From Kaistia adipata DSM 17808 (GTDB lineage Bacteria > Pseudomonadota > Alphaproteobacteria > Rhizobiales > Kaistiaceae): 64,000 bases of DNA. The notes beneath the pieces are model-generated. The model saw nothing but the letters and a program-made list of their open reading frames with translations, had not been told where the DNA came from and searched no databases. The translations under genes and the position numbers were made by a program. The stretch is from contig NZ_AUHO01000010.1 of assembly GCF_000423225.1 (NCBI RefSeq), forward strand, positions 434,001 through 498,000, in the 5' to 3' direction. Position 1 is the first letter of the stretch, and the number at the start of each line of letters is the position of its first letter. Of the stretch, positions 26,276 to 34,889 are shown in pieces.

Positions 26276-27541
26276 TCACGAACGGCCAAGATACAGAGAC
26301 GCTGCCATGCCGGCCGCAAGGCCGAGCACGCTAAGGGCGCCGACGGGCCCGCCGATCCTTGAGCCTCCGACCCATGCCGCCATCACGGCTTTGACAAGTG
26401 TATTCATGGCCACGGCGATCAGGATCGCATCTGCCGCAAGACCGGGCTCGATCGAATGCGACGCCAGGCGGGCCATGGAGATCGAAATCGCATCCACATC
26501 GGCGATGCCCGAAGCGGCGGCTGTCACCAGGACGCCGGCATTTCCGAATGACTGTTGAAGCAGATGCGACACCACCATGACCACGGTGATGAGCGTCCCC
26601 ATTTTCAGGGCAGGCACCAATTCCAGCGGGTTGGTGATCGTAAGGCCCAGCTGCTCAGAAGAGTCGCGACTCTGCATTAGTAGGAGCCCGGCGCCGATGG
26701 CGAGCACGCCACCGCCGATGAGCAACGGCCATTTGAGATGCGGAATCAAGCTTGGGTTCAAGGCCGTCGCCACGACTGCAACGCGGATGATCATGGTCAA
26801 GCCGGAAAGAAGCACGCCGCAGGAAAGCAGCGTGCTGGACTCCGGGTGCCGGCGGGCAAGCCTTGCCAGGGTCAAGGTCGTCGCTGTCGAAGAGGCGAGG
26901 CCGCCAGCAATTGCCGTCATCAGGACGCCAAGGCGGTCCCCAAACACGCGGACGGCGACGTAGCCGGCGAAGGAGACCGCGGCGATCAGGATGGTCAGCA
27001 ACCAGATCTCATATGGATTGACGGTGCCCCAGGGATCGACCGGCCTGTTCGGCAGGATTGGCAGCATGAGAAAGGTCATGGCCAGAAGCGTCAGGCCCGA
27101 CCGGATCTCATTCCAGCTCAGCGATGCGACCCAACGATGCAACGGCTCGCGCAGGGCAAGCAGCACAGCCGTGGCAACAGCCCCGGCGATGGCGGCTGCA
27201 AGGTCGCCGACGACGGCAAGCGTTCCCAACAGGAACGTGGCTATGCCGGCGATGACGGATGTCGCGCTGTAATTTCGTTCGGCCCGCGCTTCGAGCCAGT
27301 GGTAGGAGGCGAATGCCGCGGTGAACCCGAGGAAGACAAGACCGATCACAAGGCCTGAGTCGAATTGCCGGGCCAAAGCGCCGGTAATGCCGCCAGTGAG
27401 ACCGGTCAGCGCGAACGTTCGTAGACCTGCCGCGCGCTGATGGTCTTCCTCGTTGCGGGTATGCCATCCACGCTCCAGGCCGATCAGCAGACCGATCGAA
27501 AGAGATACCGCAAGGCGGCTGAGCAGGGCGTCAGTGTCCAT
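26276..27541 (-). CDS. MgtC/SapB-family membrane protein with DUF4010 region
   Basis: The 421-residue protein has an N-terminal MgtC/SapB domain (LLIGLERGWH, AAGLRTFALTGLTGGI) and a C-terminal DUF4010 half, with about 12 hydrophobic helices in all. In this larger subgroup the function is unknown; small MgtC proteins affect ATP synthase and magnesium-limited growth. It starts 18 bases after the histidine-kinase stop on the same strand and has CTCCGGAG before the ATG, so it is probably the third gene of the two-component operon. Confidence 0.87.
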   Translation of the reverse strand: MDTDALLSRLAVSLSIGLLIGLERGWHTRNEEDHQRAAGLRTFALTGLTGGITGALARQFDSGLVIGLVFLGFTAAFASYHWLEARAERNYSATSVIAGIATFLLGTLAVVGDLAAAIAGAVATAVLLALREPLHRWVASLSWNEIRSGLTLLAMTFLMLPILPNRPVDPWGTVNPYEIWLLTILIAAVSFAGYVAVRVFGDRLGVLMTAIAGGLASSTATTLTLARLARRHPESSTLLSCGVLLSGLTMIIRVAVVATALNPSLIPHLKWPLLIGGGVLAIGAGLLLMQSRDSSEQLGLTITNPLELVPALKMGTLITVVMVVSHLLQQSFGNAGVLVTAAASGIADVDAISISMARLASHSIEPGLAADAILIAVAMNTLVKAVMAAWVGGSRIGGPVGALSVLGLAAGMAASLYLGRS

Positions 27542-27559
27542 AGTCTCCGGAGTTGCCTT

Positions 27560-28915
27560 TCAGCATCTGGCATCGAATGTTGATGATGATTTGTCTATGA
27601 AGAACCTTGCCTCAAACCCGTCAATTCTGCCGCTCGCGGGAGATTGGAGTTCTATCCGTCCATTTGTTCCGGCAGCGATGGTCCGGGCGATGGCGAGTCC
27701 GAGGCCGGCCCCCCGCACCAGGGCCTGACCGCGCTCGAAGGGCTCGCTCAGCCGCGCAAGCACTGCGGGAGGCACGACCGGGCCGGCGTTCGTGACGCGC
27801 AGACAGCCGTCTGCCGACAAGGTGACGGCGACTGGCTCGTCCCGCACGCCATATTTGAGGGCGTTTTCGATCAGGTTCCGGGCCAGGATGGCGAAGGCGT
27901 CGGCGTCGATGCTTGAGAATACCGGAGCGTCTGGCAGCGTCAGGTCGATGCGCCCTGCCATCTCGACCTGCCCGTCGAATTCGCTCACGACCATCCGCAG
28001 GATGGCGCCGATGTCGACAGGCACTTCAGCGAAAAGGCGTCCCCCCTCGGCTCTCGCCAGTTGCATGAGTTTCTCGGTGAGGCGAGAAAGGCGCCGCAGG
28101 GCGGTCTGCATATCCTCGGCGCGCTCGCGCGTGGCGGTGTCCGGCGCTTGCGCGATCATGCGTTGCGCCTGTGCCAGTGCTGCCGCCACCGGTGTCCGCA
28201 GCTCATGGGCCGATTTGGCCGCCAAGCTGCGCTCGGCCTGCAAGGTGCGCGTTAATCGGTCGAGGAGGTGATTGACTGCTTTGGCGACGGGGCCAATCTC
28301 GGAAGGCAGGTCCTCCGCGTCGATGGGTGTCAGATCACCGCCGCCGCGCGCCTCGATCTGCGAGCGGAAGGTTCGAACCGGGGTCATGGACAGCCGGACA
28401 ATGACCCAGATGCCGATCAAGCCGAGTGGGACAATGACGGCCAGCGGCAGGCTCAGCCCGAGCAACAATCGTCCGGCGGTTATCCGGCGATGCGACAGGG
28501 GCTCCGCGATGGTGATGGTCAGGTTCTGCTGGAGGGTCGCGTCGGAGTAGAGGCGGTGCGTCGGCGTCGTGGCAAAGCCCATCCCGGAAAACGGCGGGAA
28601 TGCAGCGAGGTCGGCGCTGTGCGATCGCAGCAGAACCTTGTCTGACGCATCGCGCACGACATAGGTGAAATACTCATCATGCTGGCGGAGCGTGGCAACG
28701 CGCTGTTCGGTGTCATCGGCATCGCGCCCGATGATCTCGATCGCCGCAAGCGGCAGGATGCGTTGCGCCGTCTCTTCAAGGGCGCTGTCGAACACCTCGT
28801 CCATTTCATGGCGCAGCATCTGCGCGGTCACGACTGCGGCAAGCGCCCACAACACGGTTAGCCCCAGCCCCAGCCATAGCGAGAGCCGCCATTGCAGGCT
28901 CCTGGGCCGCATCAT
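27560..28915 (-). CDS. Sensor histidine kinase (PmrB/QseC-like)
   Basis: The 451-residue kinase has two transmembrane helices (residues about 12-32 and 150-175) flanking a periplasmic sensor of about 115 residues, then a HAMP segment. The HisKA box is KSAHELRTPVAAALAQ (phospho-His). The ATPase domain has LARNLIENALKYG (N box) and GAGLGLAIARTIAAG (G2 box). The ATG at 28915 overlaps the regulator stop (ATGA), which is why I chose it over the in-frame extension upstream. The stimulus is unknown. The divergent redox genes are a likely target. Confidence 0.93.
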   Translation of the reverse strand: MMRPRSLQWRLSLWLGLGLTVLWALAAVVTAQMLRHEMDEVFDSALEETAQRILPLAAIEIIGRDADDTEQRVATLRQHDEYFTYVVRDASDKVLLRSHSADLAAFPPFSGMGFATTPTHRLYSDATLQQNLTITIAEPLSHRRITAGRLLLGLSLPLAVIVPLGLIGIWVIVRLSMTPVRTFRSQIEARGGGDLTPIDAEDLPSEIGPVAKAVNHLLDRLTRTLQAERSLAAKSAHELRTPVAAALAQAQRMIAQAPDTATRERAEDMQTALRRLSRLTEKLMQLARAEGGRLFAEVPVDIGAILRMVVSEFDGQVEMAGRIDLTLPDAPVFSSIDADAFAILARNLIENALKYGVRDEPVAVTLSADGCLRVTNAGPVVPPAVLARLSEPFERGQALVRGAGLGLAIARTIAAGTNGRIELQSPASGRIDGFEARFFIDKSSSTFDARC

Positions 28916-29571
28916 CTTGCTATTCCAAGACGATACCCGATGCCCCGCACTGTATCGATCGCGCCGTGGCCGAGCTTCTTGCGCAGTCTGCTGACGTGAA
29001 CCTCGATCGTATTGCTCTCGACCTCTGCGCCGAACGCATAGAGCCGGTCTTCGAGCTGCGCCTTGGTCATCGCGATGCCGGGCCGCTGCAGAAATGCTTC
29101 GAACAACGCCCATTCGCGCCCGGTAAGCTCGACCGGGCGCGCACCGTGCATCACGGTCCGGGCGGCGAGATCGATGCGCAGGTCGCCGATCTCAATGAGA
29201 GGATTCGGGTTGCCGCTATATCGCCGCGCCACGGCATTCAGCCGCGAGGAGAGTTCAGACAGATCGAACGGCTTGATCATGTAGTCGTCGGCACCGGCAT
29301 CGAGGCCCGCGATGCGGTCGGAGATCTGGTCGAGCGCCGTCAGGATGATGACCGGTGTCACACTGCCCTCGGCTCGAAGCTTTTTGAGAAAGGCGATGCC
29401 CAGTCCGTCCGGGAGCATAAGGTCGAGCAGGATAAGATCGTATGCCGCGCTTTGGAGATGTTCGCGCGCCGCATCGAGCCGTGTCACCCAGTCCACCGAG
29501 TGGAGAGCCGCGACCTGCTCGCGCACGGCCTTTCCGAGGATTGCATCGTCTTCGATCAGTAGAACTCTCAT
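28912..29571 (-). CDS. OmpR-family response regulator
   Basis: The 219-residue protein has a receiver domain with acidic pocket ED (residues 7-9), phospho-acceptor Asp50 (LILLDLMLPDG) and Lys in MIKPFDL. It is followed by a winged-helix DNA-binding domain (LTGREWALFEAF through IEVHVSRLRKKLG, DTVRGIGYRL). It is transcribed divergently from the PepSY/b561/DUF2271 cluster with 146 bases between, so regulation of that cluster is likely. It is closest in style to PmrA/QseB. Confidence 0.94.
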   Translation of the reverse strand: MRVLLIEDDAILGKAVREQVAALHSVDWVTRLDAAREHLQSAAYDLILLDLMLPDGLGIAFLKKLRAEGSVTPVIILTALDQISDRIAGLDAGADDYMIKPFDLSELSSRLNAVARRYSGNPNPLIEIGDLRIDLAARTVMHGARPVELTGREWALFEAFLQRPGIAMTKAQLEDRLYAFGAEVESNTIEVHVSRLRKKLGHGAIDTVRGIGYRLGIAR

Positions 29572-29717
29572 CCCAAGGTCACCCGTCTCGCCATCCTCCT
29601 GCCTAGCGTCCGATGCTGTCGGTTTGCTGAAGACCGCCCCATCGCTGCTTCAGGCGTTCGTCAGGAGAGCGTGCCATGGTTCCCCCCGAAAGCGCGTTGA
29701 TCAGGAACAATGAAACG

Positions 29718-30113
29718 ATGAAACATTTGCTGGCCGCGATCCTCGTTCTGGCGTTTTCCGGTCCCGGTATCGCCAAGGCTGACGACGACGATTGCCATGT
29801 CTCGATGGATCGATGGAAGCCGCGGGAAGCGGTCGAAACGATGGCCTCCGGTCAAGGCTGGACCGTTGCCAGGATCAAGATCGACGACGGCTGTTACGAA
29901 ATCCGGGGAACCGACCGGAACGGCCTCACCTTCAAGGCCAAGGTCGATCCGGAAACCCTCGAAATCGTCAAGTTCCGGCACAGGGATCGCGATGACGACC
30001 GTCACGGATCGAGGCGTCAGCGGCTGCCGGCCTCGGAGAACGACGCCGCAGGCGGGACATCCTCCAACACCCTGCTCGGGACGACCGTGCGGCCCAAAAC
30101 CACCATCAAGTAA
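29718..30113 (+). CDS. Secreted PepSY-domain protein (paralogue of the one at 19165)
   Basis: The 131-residue protein has a signal peptide (KHLLAAILVLAFSGPGIAKA) and then a PepSY domain with the core QGWTVARIKIDDGCYEIRGTD and a KVDPETLEIVKF strand. It also has an Arg/Asp-rich, probably disordered tail. I chose the ATG at 29718 as the start of the signal peptide; 29676 is a poorer upstream option. It is the first gene divergent from the two-component operon and heads the flavin/heme electron-transfer cluster. Confidence 0.82.
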   Translation: MKHLLAAILVLAFSGPGIAKADDDDCHVSMDRWKPREAVETMASGQGWTVARIKIDDGCYEIRGTDRNGLTFKAKVDPETLEIVKFRHRDRDDDRHGSRRQRLPASENDAAGGTSSNTLLGTTVRPKTTIK

Positions 30114-30167
30114 CAATCCCATCTCGCTGTCGCTCAAGCACTGCGACCGTCGCAAGGAGATTCCGCC

Positions 30168-30683
30168 ATGCCTCATGATCCGGCCCGTTATTCCAGAAGC
30201 ATGATCGTCATCCACTGGCTGACGGCCCTGCTGATCCTCGGGGCCTGGCTGACCTCGACGGGAGGCCGTCATATGGCCGAAAACCCGCCCTTGCTGCATT
30301 TCTCGTTCGGGTTGGCCGTGCTCGTCCTGGTGCTTCCGCGCTTGATCCTGCGCCTTGTGGGCGCAACCCCGGACGCGCCGCAGTCCAATGGCCGTCTCGC
30401 CCTTGCCGCCAAAGCCGGACATGCGCTGCTGTATCTGTTCCTCATTGCCCTGCCGTTGAGCGGCTGGTACGCCGCCTCGCGCCTCGGTGTTCCCGTTTCC
30501 TTCTTCGGCTTCCAGCTTCCGGCGATCACCGAGCGGGTGCAGGGCGCACCGGGCCTGATTGCGGACATTCATGAGAATGCCGGCACGATCATCCTCTACC
30601 TCGCCGGACTGCATGCCGCGATGGCGGTCTGGCACCAGTACGTCCTGCGCGACGGGACGTTGCAGCGGATGTCCCCGCGCTAA
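30168..30683 (+). CDS. Cytochrome b561-family membrane protein
   Basis: The 171-residue protein has four transmembrane helices with histidines placed for two b hemes: IVIHWLTALLIL, LLHFSFGLAV, KAGHALLYLFLIALPLSGW and GLHAAMAVWHQYVL. AAGGAGA stands 8 bases before the ATG. The family moves electrons across the membrane, often from quinol to periplasmic acceptors. It is placed between a PepSY protein and a predicted flavinylated DUF2271 protein, so it may feed or drain the latter. Confidence 0.9.
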   Translation: MPHDPARYSRSMIVIHWLTALLILGAWLTSTGGRHMAENPPLLHFSFGLAVLVLVLPRLILRLVGATPDAPQSNGRLALAAKAGHALLYLFLIALPLSGWYAASRLGVPVSFFGFQLPAITERVQGAPGLIADIHENAGTIILYLAGLHAAMAVWHQYVLRDGTLQRMSPR

Positions 30684-30753
30684 CGCGGCGGCAGAATCAC
30701 GCGCCCGAGCGGAGCGTGGCTGGCTGCCGACTTGTTCAGTCCCCGGAGCTTTC

Positions 30754-30781
30754 GCGGCTGGCCTGCCAACAGGCCGGCCGC
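30754..30781. terminator. Strong hairpin after the b561 gene
   Basis: GCGGCTGGCCTG and CAGGCCGGCCGC pair over 12 bp (one G-T wobble) around a 4-base loop. The following sequence is only mildly T-rich. It may be an attenuator or processing site between b561 and the DUF2271 gene. The 266 bases between these two genes hold nothing else that I can support. Confidence 0.45.
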
Positions 30782-30949
30782 TGCTCTATCTGCTGTGGAC
30801 CTGACCGTGTCCGATGCTTCCTGACGAAGTGCTGACGGAAAATCCCGATGACCGTCAGGCAGCTCTCAGGCGGCGTTGCCAGAGTGACGAGGACGGGTCG
30901 GCGCTCTGTGACGACCCGGATATCGTTTCCTCGCAGAAGGCAAGCCGAC

Positions 30950-31417
30950 ATGAAATCGCTTCTCGCAGCTCTCGCCATGACAACCGCCCTCACGCTGCCG
31001 GGCCTTGCCATGGCCCGGCCGGTGACATTGACCACAACGCTGACCAACTATGGCGGCGACGGCGCCTATCTCGCGCTCTATGTCACCGATCCCCAGGGCA
31101 AATATGCTGGCACGCTCTGGGTCGCTGGCGGCAAGTCCAAATATTACGAGCATCTATCGGGCTGGTATCGCGCCACTGGCGGCCGCGCCGGTATCGACGG
31201 CATTACCGGCGCCAGCGTCGGTGCGGGGCGCACGCTGGAGATCTCGCTCGACCTTGCCGATGCGCTTTTCGACGCAGGTTACACGCTGCATGTCGACGCA
31301 GCCGTGGAGGACATGCGTGACAGCCCCAACGAGGTCGCCGTTCCCCTGACCACTGCGGGCGCAAAGGCGTCTGTTCGCGGTCGACGCTACGTTTCGACCG
31401 TTGCCTACTCCTTCTAG
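30950..31417 (+). CDS. DUF2271 periplasmic protein with an ApbE flavinylation motif
   Basis: The 155-residue product has a signal peptide (LLAALAMTTALTLPGLAMA) and the DUF2271 body (NYGGDGAYLALYVTDPQGKY, WVAGGKSKYYEHLSGWYRA). Residues 83-89 read DGITGAS, which fits the ApbE target pattern D-x-x-(S/T)-G-A-(S/T). Thr86 would carry covalent FMN through a phosphoester bond. The apbE gene lies two genes downstream. I chose the ATG at 30950 because GAAGG precedes it and the signal peptide follows. It probably acts as a periplasmic flavin electron carrier; flavinylation itself is a prediction. Confidence 0.85.
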   Translation: MKSLLAALAMTTALTLPGLAMARPVTLTTTLTNYGGDGAYLALYVTDPQGKYAGTLWVAGGKSKYYEHLSGWYRATGGRAGIDGITGASVGAGRTLEISLDLADALFDAGYTLHVDAAVEDMRDSPNEVAVPLTTAGAKASVRGRRYVSTVAYSF

Positions 31418-31420
31418 GCG

Positions 31421-33637
31421 GTGGACGACATGATCCGTGCCATCCATCGCTGGCCAGGCCTTCTGGCCGCTCTTTTTCTGCTGGTCTTGAGCCTTAGCGG
31501 TGCAGCACTCTCGCTGTTTCCCGCCGCCGAACGGTTGTCCGCCCCGCAGGCCGAGGCAGGGCTTTCCGTCGGGACGCTGGCCGGACGTATCCTCGCCATC
31601 CACCCTCAAATAGAACAAATACGTCGCGCGCCCTCCGGCAAGATCACCGCCTACTGGTTCGAGGATGGGGTGCCTCAGGCCGCCATCATCGATCCCGCAA
31701 CAGGGCTGGGTGTCGCCTCCAGCGATCCGAATACCGTCGAGCAGTGGCTTACCGGTCTGCACCGGTCGCTCTTTCTCGGTGACGGCGGGCGTATCGCGGC
31801 GGCAGTGGGCGCTGCCGCCATGCTGGTCCTGGCTGTGTCCGGCACCATGCTCGTCGCCCGCAGGGCCGGCGGCTGGCGGCGATGGTTCGCGCCGATACGC
31901 GGGCCGCTCGCCGGAAGATTGCATGTCGAGATCGCGCGCGTCGCCGTCGTGGGCCTCGTCTTGTCCTCGGTCACTGCATTGTGGATGACGGCGTCGACAT
32001 TCGATCTCCTTCCCGACGCGGCCACGTCTCCCGTTGCCCGGATCGAGGCGAGCGGCCGGGCCGGCATGGCCGCATCGCATATGGACCTGCTGAAACGGAC
32101 ACCGGTCACCGAACTGCGCAGCCTGGCGTTTCCCGATCCGGCCGATGCGACGGATGTCTTCACGCTCAAGACCGATCGCGGCACGGGCTATCTGGATCAG
32201 GGCACCGGCGTGCTGCTGGCCTGGAGCGACCTGACCGGATGGCAGCGTCTCTCGGAGACCATCTATATGCTGCATACCGGTCGAGGCGCGGCCGCCTTGG
32301 GCCTCGTGCTCGGCATGATGGCGCTCGGCGTGCCGGCGATGGCGGGCACCGGCCTCATCCTGTGGCTGGCGGGTCGGCGCGGGCGGCCACGAATTCACGG
32401 CAATGTAACGGCTGGACGTGCGGAAACGATCCTGCTTGTCGGCAGCGAGAGCGGCAGCACATGGAGCTTCGCTGCGACACTGCACGCCGCGCTGACGAAG
32501 CTCGGGCAGGCGGTTCACACCGCGCCGATGTCGTCATTCGATCCTGAGCGTTACCGGCATGCCCGGCGCGTTCTCATCCTTGCGGCAACCTATGGCGATG
32601 GCGATGCGCCCGCTTCGGCGCGGGAGTTCCTCGATCGCCTGCAAGCCCTGCCGGCCGAACCGGCCATTCCAGTGGCCGTGCTCGGCTTCGGTGACCGCAG
32701 CTTCCCGGCCTACTGCGCTTTTGCCCAGGTCGTTGCGAGGGCCGCCGAGGCGCGAGGGTGGAGCACGCTCATCCCATACGAAACCGTCGACCGGCAGTCG
32801 CCGCAGGATTTTGCCCGTTGGGGACGATCGCTGGGCGAGGCGATGGGGATCGGGCTGGAGCTTGTCCATCGGCCAGCCTTGCCGGCGGCCTCCCCACTGA
32901 CCCTCGTTTCGCGACGCGAATACGGCGCGGAGGTGCAAGCACCGACAGTGATCCTGCGGTTCGCGCTGCCCAAAGTCCCCTTCTGGCATCGGTTGGCCGG
33001 GCGTGGCTTCGGTCGGTTTTCGGCAGGCGATCTTCTCGGCGTGCTGCCCGAGGGCTCGTCCGTTCCCCGGTTCTACTCGCTGGCTTCGGGACGGCGCGAC
33101 GGCTTCATCGAGATCGTCGTGAAGAAGCATCCGGCGGGGCTCTGTTCCGGGCAGCTCTTCAATCTGGAGCCAGGATGTGCCGTTCGCGCATTCATCCGAA
33201 CCAATCCCGGCTTCCATGCCGGCAGGAGCAAGACACCGCTCATCCTGATCGGAGCTGGAACAGGAATAGGGCCGCTGGCGGGCTTCGTGCGCGCCAATGC
33301 GCGCCGCCGTCCGATCCACCTGTTCTTCGGAATGCGTCATCCTGCCAGTGATTTCCTCTACAAGGACGAACTGACGCGCTGGCATCGCGAAGGACGTCTT
33401 CGCCGGCTCGTCGGGGCCTGCTCGCGTGGGCGGATGCCGCGCTATGTCCAGCACGCCCTTCTTGAGGACGCTGCCCAGATCGCGGCCCTGATCCGCGGCG
33501 GCGCGAAGGTCATGGTCTGTGGTGGGCGGGATATGGCCGTCGGCGTTTCGACGGCGCTTGCCGAGATTCTCGCGCCGGCCGGATTGACGCCGGCCCTGCT
33601 CAAGGCGGAGGGACGCTATGTCGAAGACGTCTACTGA
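31421..33637 (+). CDS. PepSY-TM / flavodoxin / ferredoxin-NADP reductase fusion
   Basis: The 738-residue protein has PepSY-associated membrane helices (residues about 8-28, 125-145, 170-190 and 300-325) with a periplasmic loop. A flavodoxin domain follows (about 338-480: LLVGSESGSTWSF, AATYGDGDAPAS). A CysJ-like FAD/NADPH reductase domain completes it, with RFYSLASG for FAD, GAGTGIGPLAGF for NADPH and a terminal GRYVEDVY. It should take electrons from cytosolic NADPH through FAD and FMN and pass them across the membrane. The start is a GTG at 31421; an ATG lies 9 bases on. The apbE gene overlaps its end by 20 bases. Confidence 0.88.
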   Translation: MDDMIRAIHRWPGLLAALFLLVLSLSGAALSLFPAAERLSAPQAEAGLSVGTLAGRILAIHPQIEQIRRAPSGKITAYWFEDGVPQAAIIDPATGLGVASSDPNTVEQWLTGLHRSLFLGDGGRIAAAVGAAAMLVLAVSGTMLVARRAGGWRRWFAPIRGPLAGRLHVEIARVAVVGLVLSSVTALWMTASTFDLLPDAATSPVARIEASGRAGMAASHMDLLKRTPVTELRSLAFPDPADATDVFTLKTDRGTGYLDQGTGVLLAWSDLTGWQRLSETIYMLHTGRGAAALGLVLGMMALGVPAMAGTGLILWLAGRRGRPRIHGNVTAGRAETILLVGSESGSTWSFAATLHAALTKLGQAVHTAPMSSFDPERYRHARRVLILAATYGDGDAPASAREFLDRLQALPAEPAIPVAVLGFGDRSFPAYCAFAQVVARAAEARGWSTLIPYETVDRQSPQDFARWGRSLGEAMGIGLELVHRPALPAASPLTLVSRREYGAEVQAPTVILRFALPKVPFWHRLAGRGFGRFSAGDLLGVLPEGSSVPRFYSLASGRRDGFIEIVVKKHPAGLCSGQLFNLEPGCAVRAFIRTNPGFHAGRSKTPLILIGAGTGIGPLAGFVRANARRRPIHLFFGMRHPASDFLYKDELTRWHREGRLRRLVGACSRGRMPRYVQHALLEDAAQIAALIRGGAKVMVCGGRDMAVGVSTALAEILAPAGLTPALLKAEGRYVEDVY

Positions 33638-34715
33638 TCCGATGAGGCATGCGCTCAACGGACCCACCATGGGAACGCGCTGGTCCGCGCTGTTCTACAC
33701 AGAGGCAGGGTTCGATCCGGAGCCGGTTCGGCACGCTCTTCAGGCGGAAATGGACGAGGTGGACGCGCAGATGTCTACCTGGAAGCCCGACAGCGCCCTG
33801 ATGACGTTGAACGCCGGTCCCGTCGGCGACTGGATCGAGGTGCCGGCGCGTCTGGCAGACGTGCTGCGCTTGGCGCTTGAAATCGGTCGTGCGTCCGGCG
33901 GGGCTTTCGATATCGGCGTGGGCGATGCTGTCGGCGCCTGGGGTTTTGGCCCGCAAGCGGCCGACCGGGCCCTAATCCAGAAGGCACTCGCGACATCGCG
34001 CCAACCCGCCCATGCGGCGCTCGAGCTCAATCCTGTTCACGCGACGGTGCGAAAGCGCGCGCCGATCGCCATCGACCTCAACGGCATTGCCAAGGGATAT
34101 GGCGTCGACCGGCTGGCCGCGATCCTCGGGCGCTTCAGCATAACTTCTGGCCTCGCGGGAATTGACGGCGAGATGAGGGCGCTCGGTCTGCGTCCCGGCG
34201 GTGAGCCTTGGAATATCGCCATTGAAAGTCCCGACACGGCCCGTCGAGCGCCGCACTCCATCCTCGCTTTGCAGGAGGCTGCGGTCGCTACCTCTGGCGA
34301 TTACCGGCATTGGACTGTCGTGAACGGTCGCCGTCTCTCGCACACCATGGATCCGCGCCGTGGTGCGCCGCTGCTGTCGTCGCCCGCTTCGGTCACGGTC
34401 GTCGCGCGAACCTGCGCTGAAGCCGACGCCTGGGCGACCGCGTTGACGGTTCTCGGCCCGACGTCCGGGACCGAGCTTGCCCAGCACCTTGGCCTAGACG
34501 TGCTGTTTCTTCTGCGCGACGCCTCGGACGGAGTCAGACCGATAGCGACAGGGCCTCTTTTCTCGGCAGGCCAGGCGCTCCAAGTGTCGGAGGGTGAGAG
34601 GCAGGTCCCGCCGATTATGAAAGCGCCCGCCTGCAGGTTTGCAGGCGGGCGCGATGATCATGGATTCGTCGGCGACGATCATCCAGACATGGCGGGGCCG
34701 TATTTCAGGCTGTGA
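33618..34715 (+). CDS. apbE: FAD:protein FMN transferase ApbE, with an extended C-terminus
   Basis: ApbE transfers FMN from FAD to Thr or Ser of exported proteins. The product shows the N-terminal GPTMGTRWSA, the FDIGVGDAVGAWGF region, the IDLNGIAKGYGVDRL box and GIDGEMRALG, followed by SGDYRHWTVVNGRRLSHTMDPR and a C-terminal ADAWATALTVLG. It has no obvious signal peptide or lipobox, which is unusual since many ApbE proteins act in the periplasm. The last 35 or so residues, after PLFSAGQAL, are not ApbE-like and run across a perfect hairpin. I suspect the original 3' end was replaced when mobile DNA joined here. Confidence 0.88.
   Translation: MSKTSTDPMRHALNGPTMGTRWSALFYTEAGFDPEPVRHALQAEMDEVDAQMSTWKPDSALMTLNAGPVGDWIEVPARLADVLRLALEIGRASGGAFDIGVGDAVGAWGFGPQAADRALIQKALATSRQPAHAALELNPVHATVRKRAPIAIDLNGIAKGYGVDRLAAILGRFSITSGLAGIDGEMRALGLRPGGEPWNIAIESPDTARRAPHSILALQEAAVATSGDYRHWTVVNGRRLSHTMDPRRGAPLLSSPASVTVVARTCAEADAWATALTVLGPTSGTELAQHLGLDVLFLLRDASDGVRPIATGPLFSAGQALQVSEGERQVPPIMKAPACRFAGGRDDHGFVGDDHPDMAGPYFRL
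34623..34652 (-). terminator. Perfect 12-bp GC hairpin inside the 3' end of apbE
   Basis: GCGCCCGCCTGC and its complement flank a 6-base loop. On the minus strand the stem is followed by TTTCAT, so it can terminate the leftward transcript of the plasmid-like genes. On the plus strand no T run follows and the apbE frame reads straight through it. Confidence 0.55.
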
Positions 34716-34889
34716 GGCTTCATCGTCCAGCAAAAGGAGCATTTCACCTCGTTGTCGCAAAAGAGGGTTCTAGAGGGATATGGAGTAGATGTAGTTCTCC
34801 GCTTCGTCGTTCTTGGCTCTGCACTGCAAGCGTATCGGCGGCCCGTAGTGTTTCTCTGCGCACCTGCCTGCAAGGTTGGGGCGACCTCA
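34690..34889 (-). other. Uncertain minus-strand coding debris
   Basis: Two short minus-strand stretches look protein-like but lie in different frames. One ends in CRAKNDEAENYIYSISL and a stop near 34770; the other contains FCDNEVKCSFCWTM and stops near 34688. A frameshifted zinc-ribbon-like small protein is possible. I could not assign a start or a family, and no complete gene is supported here. Confidence 0.25.
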
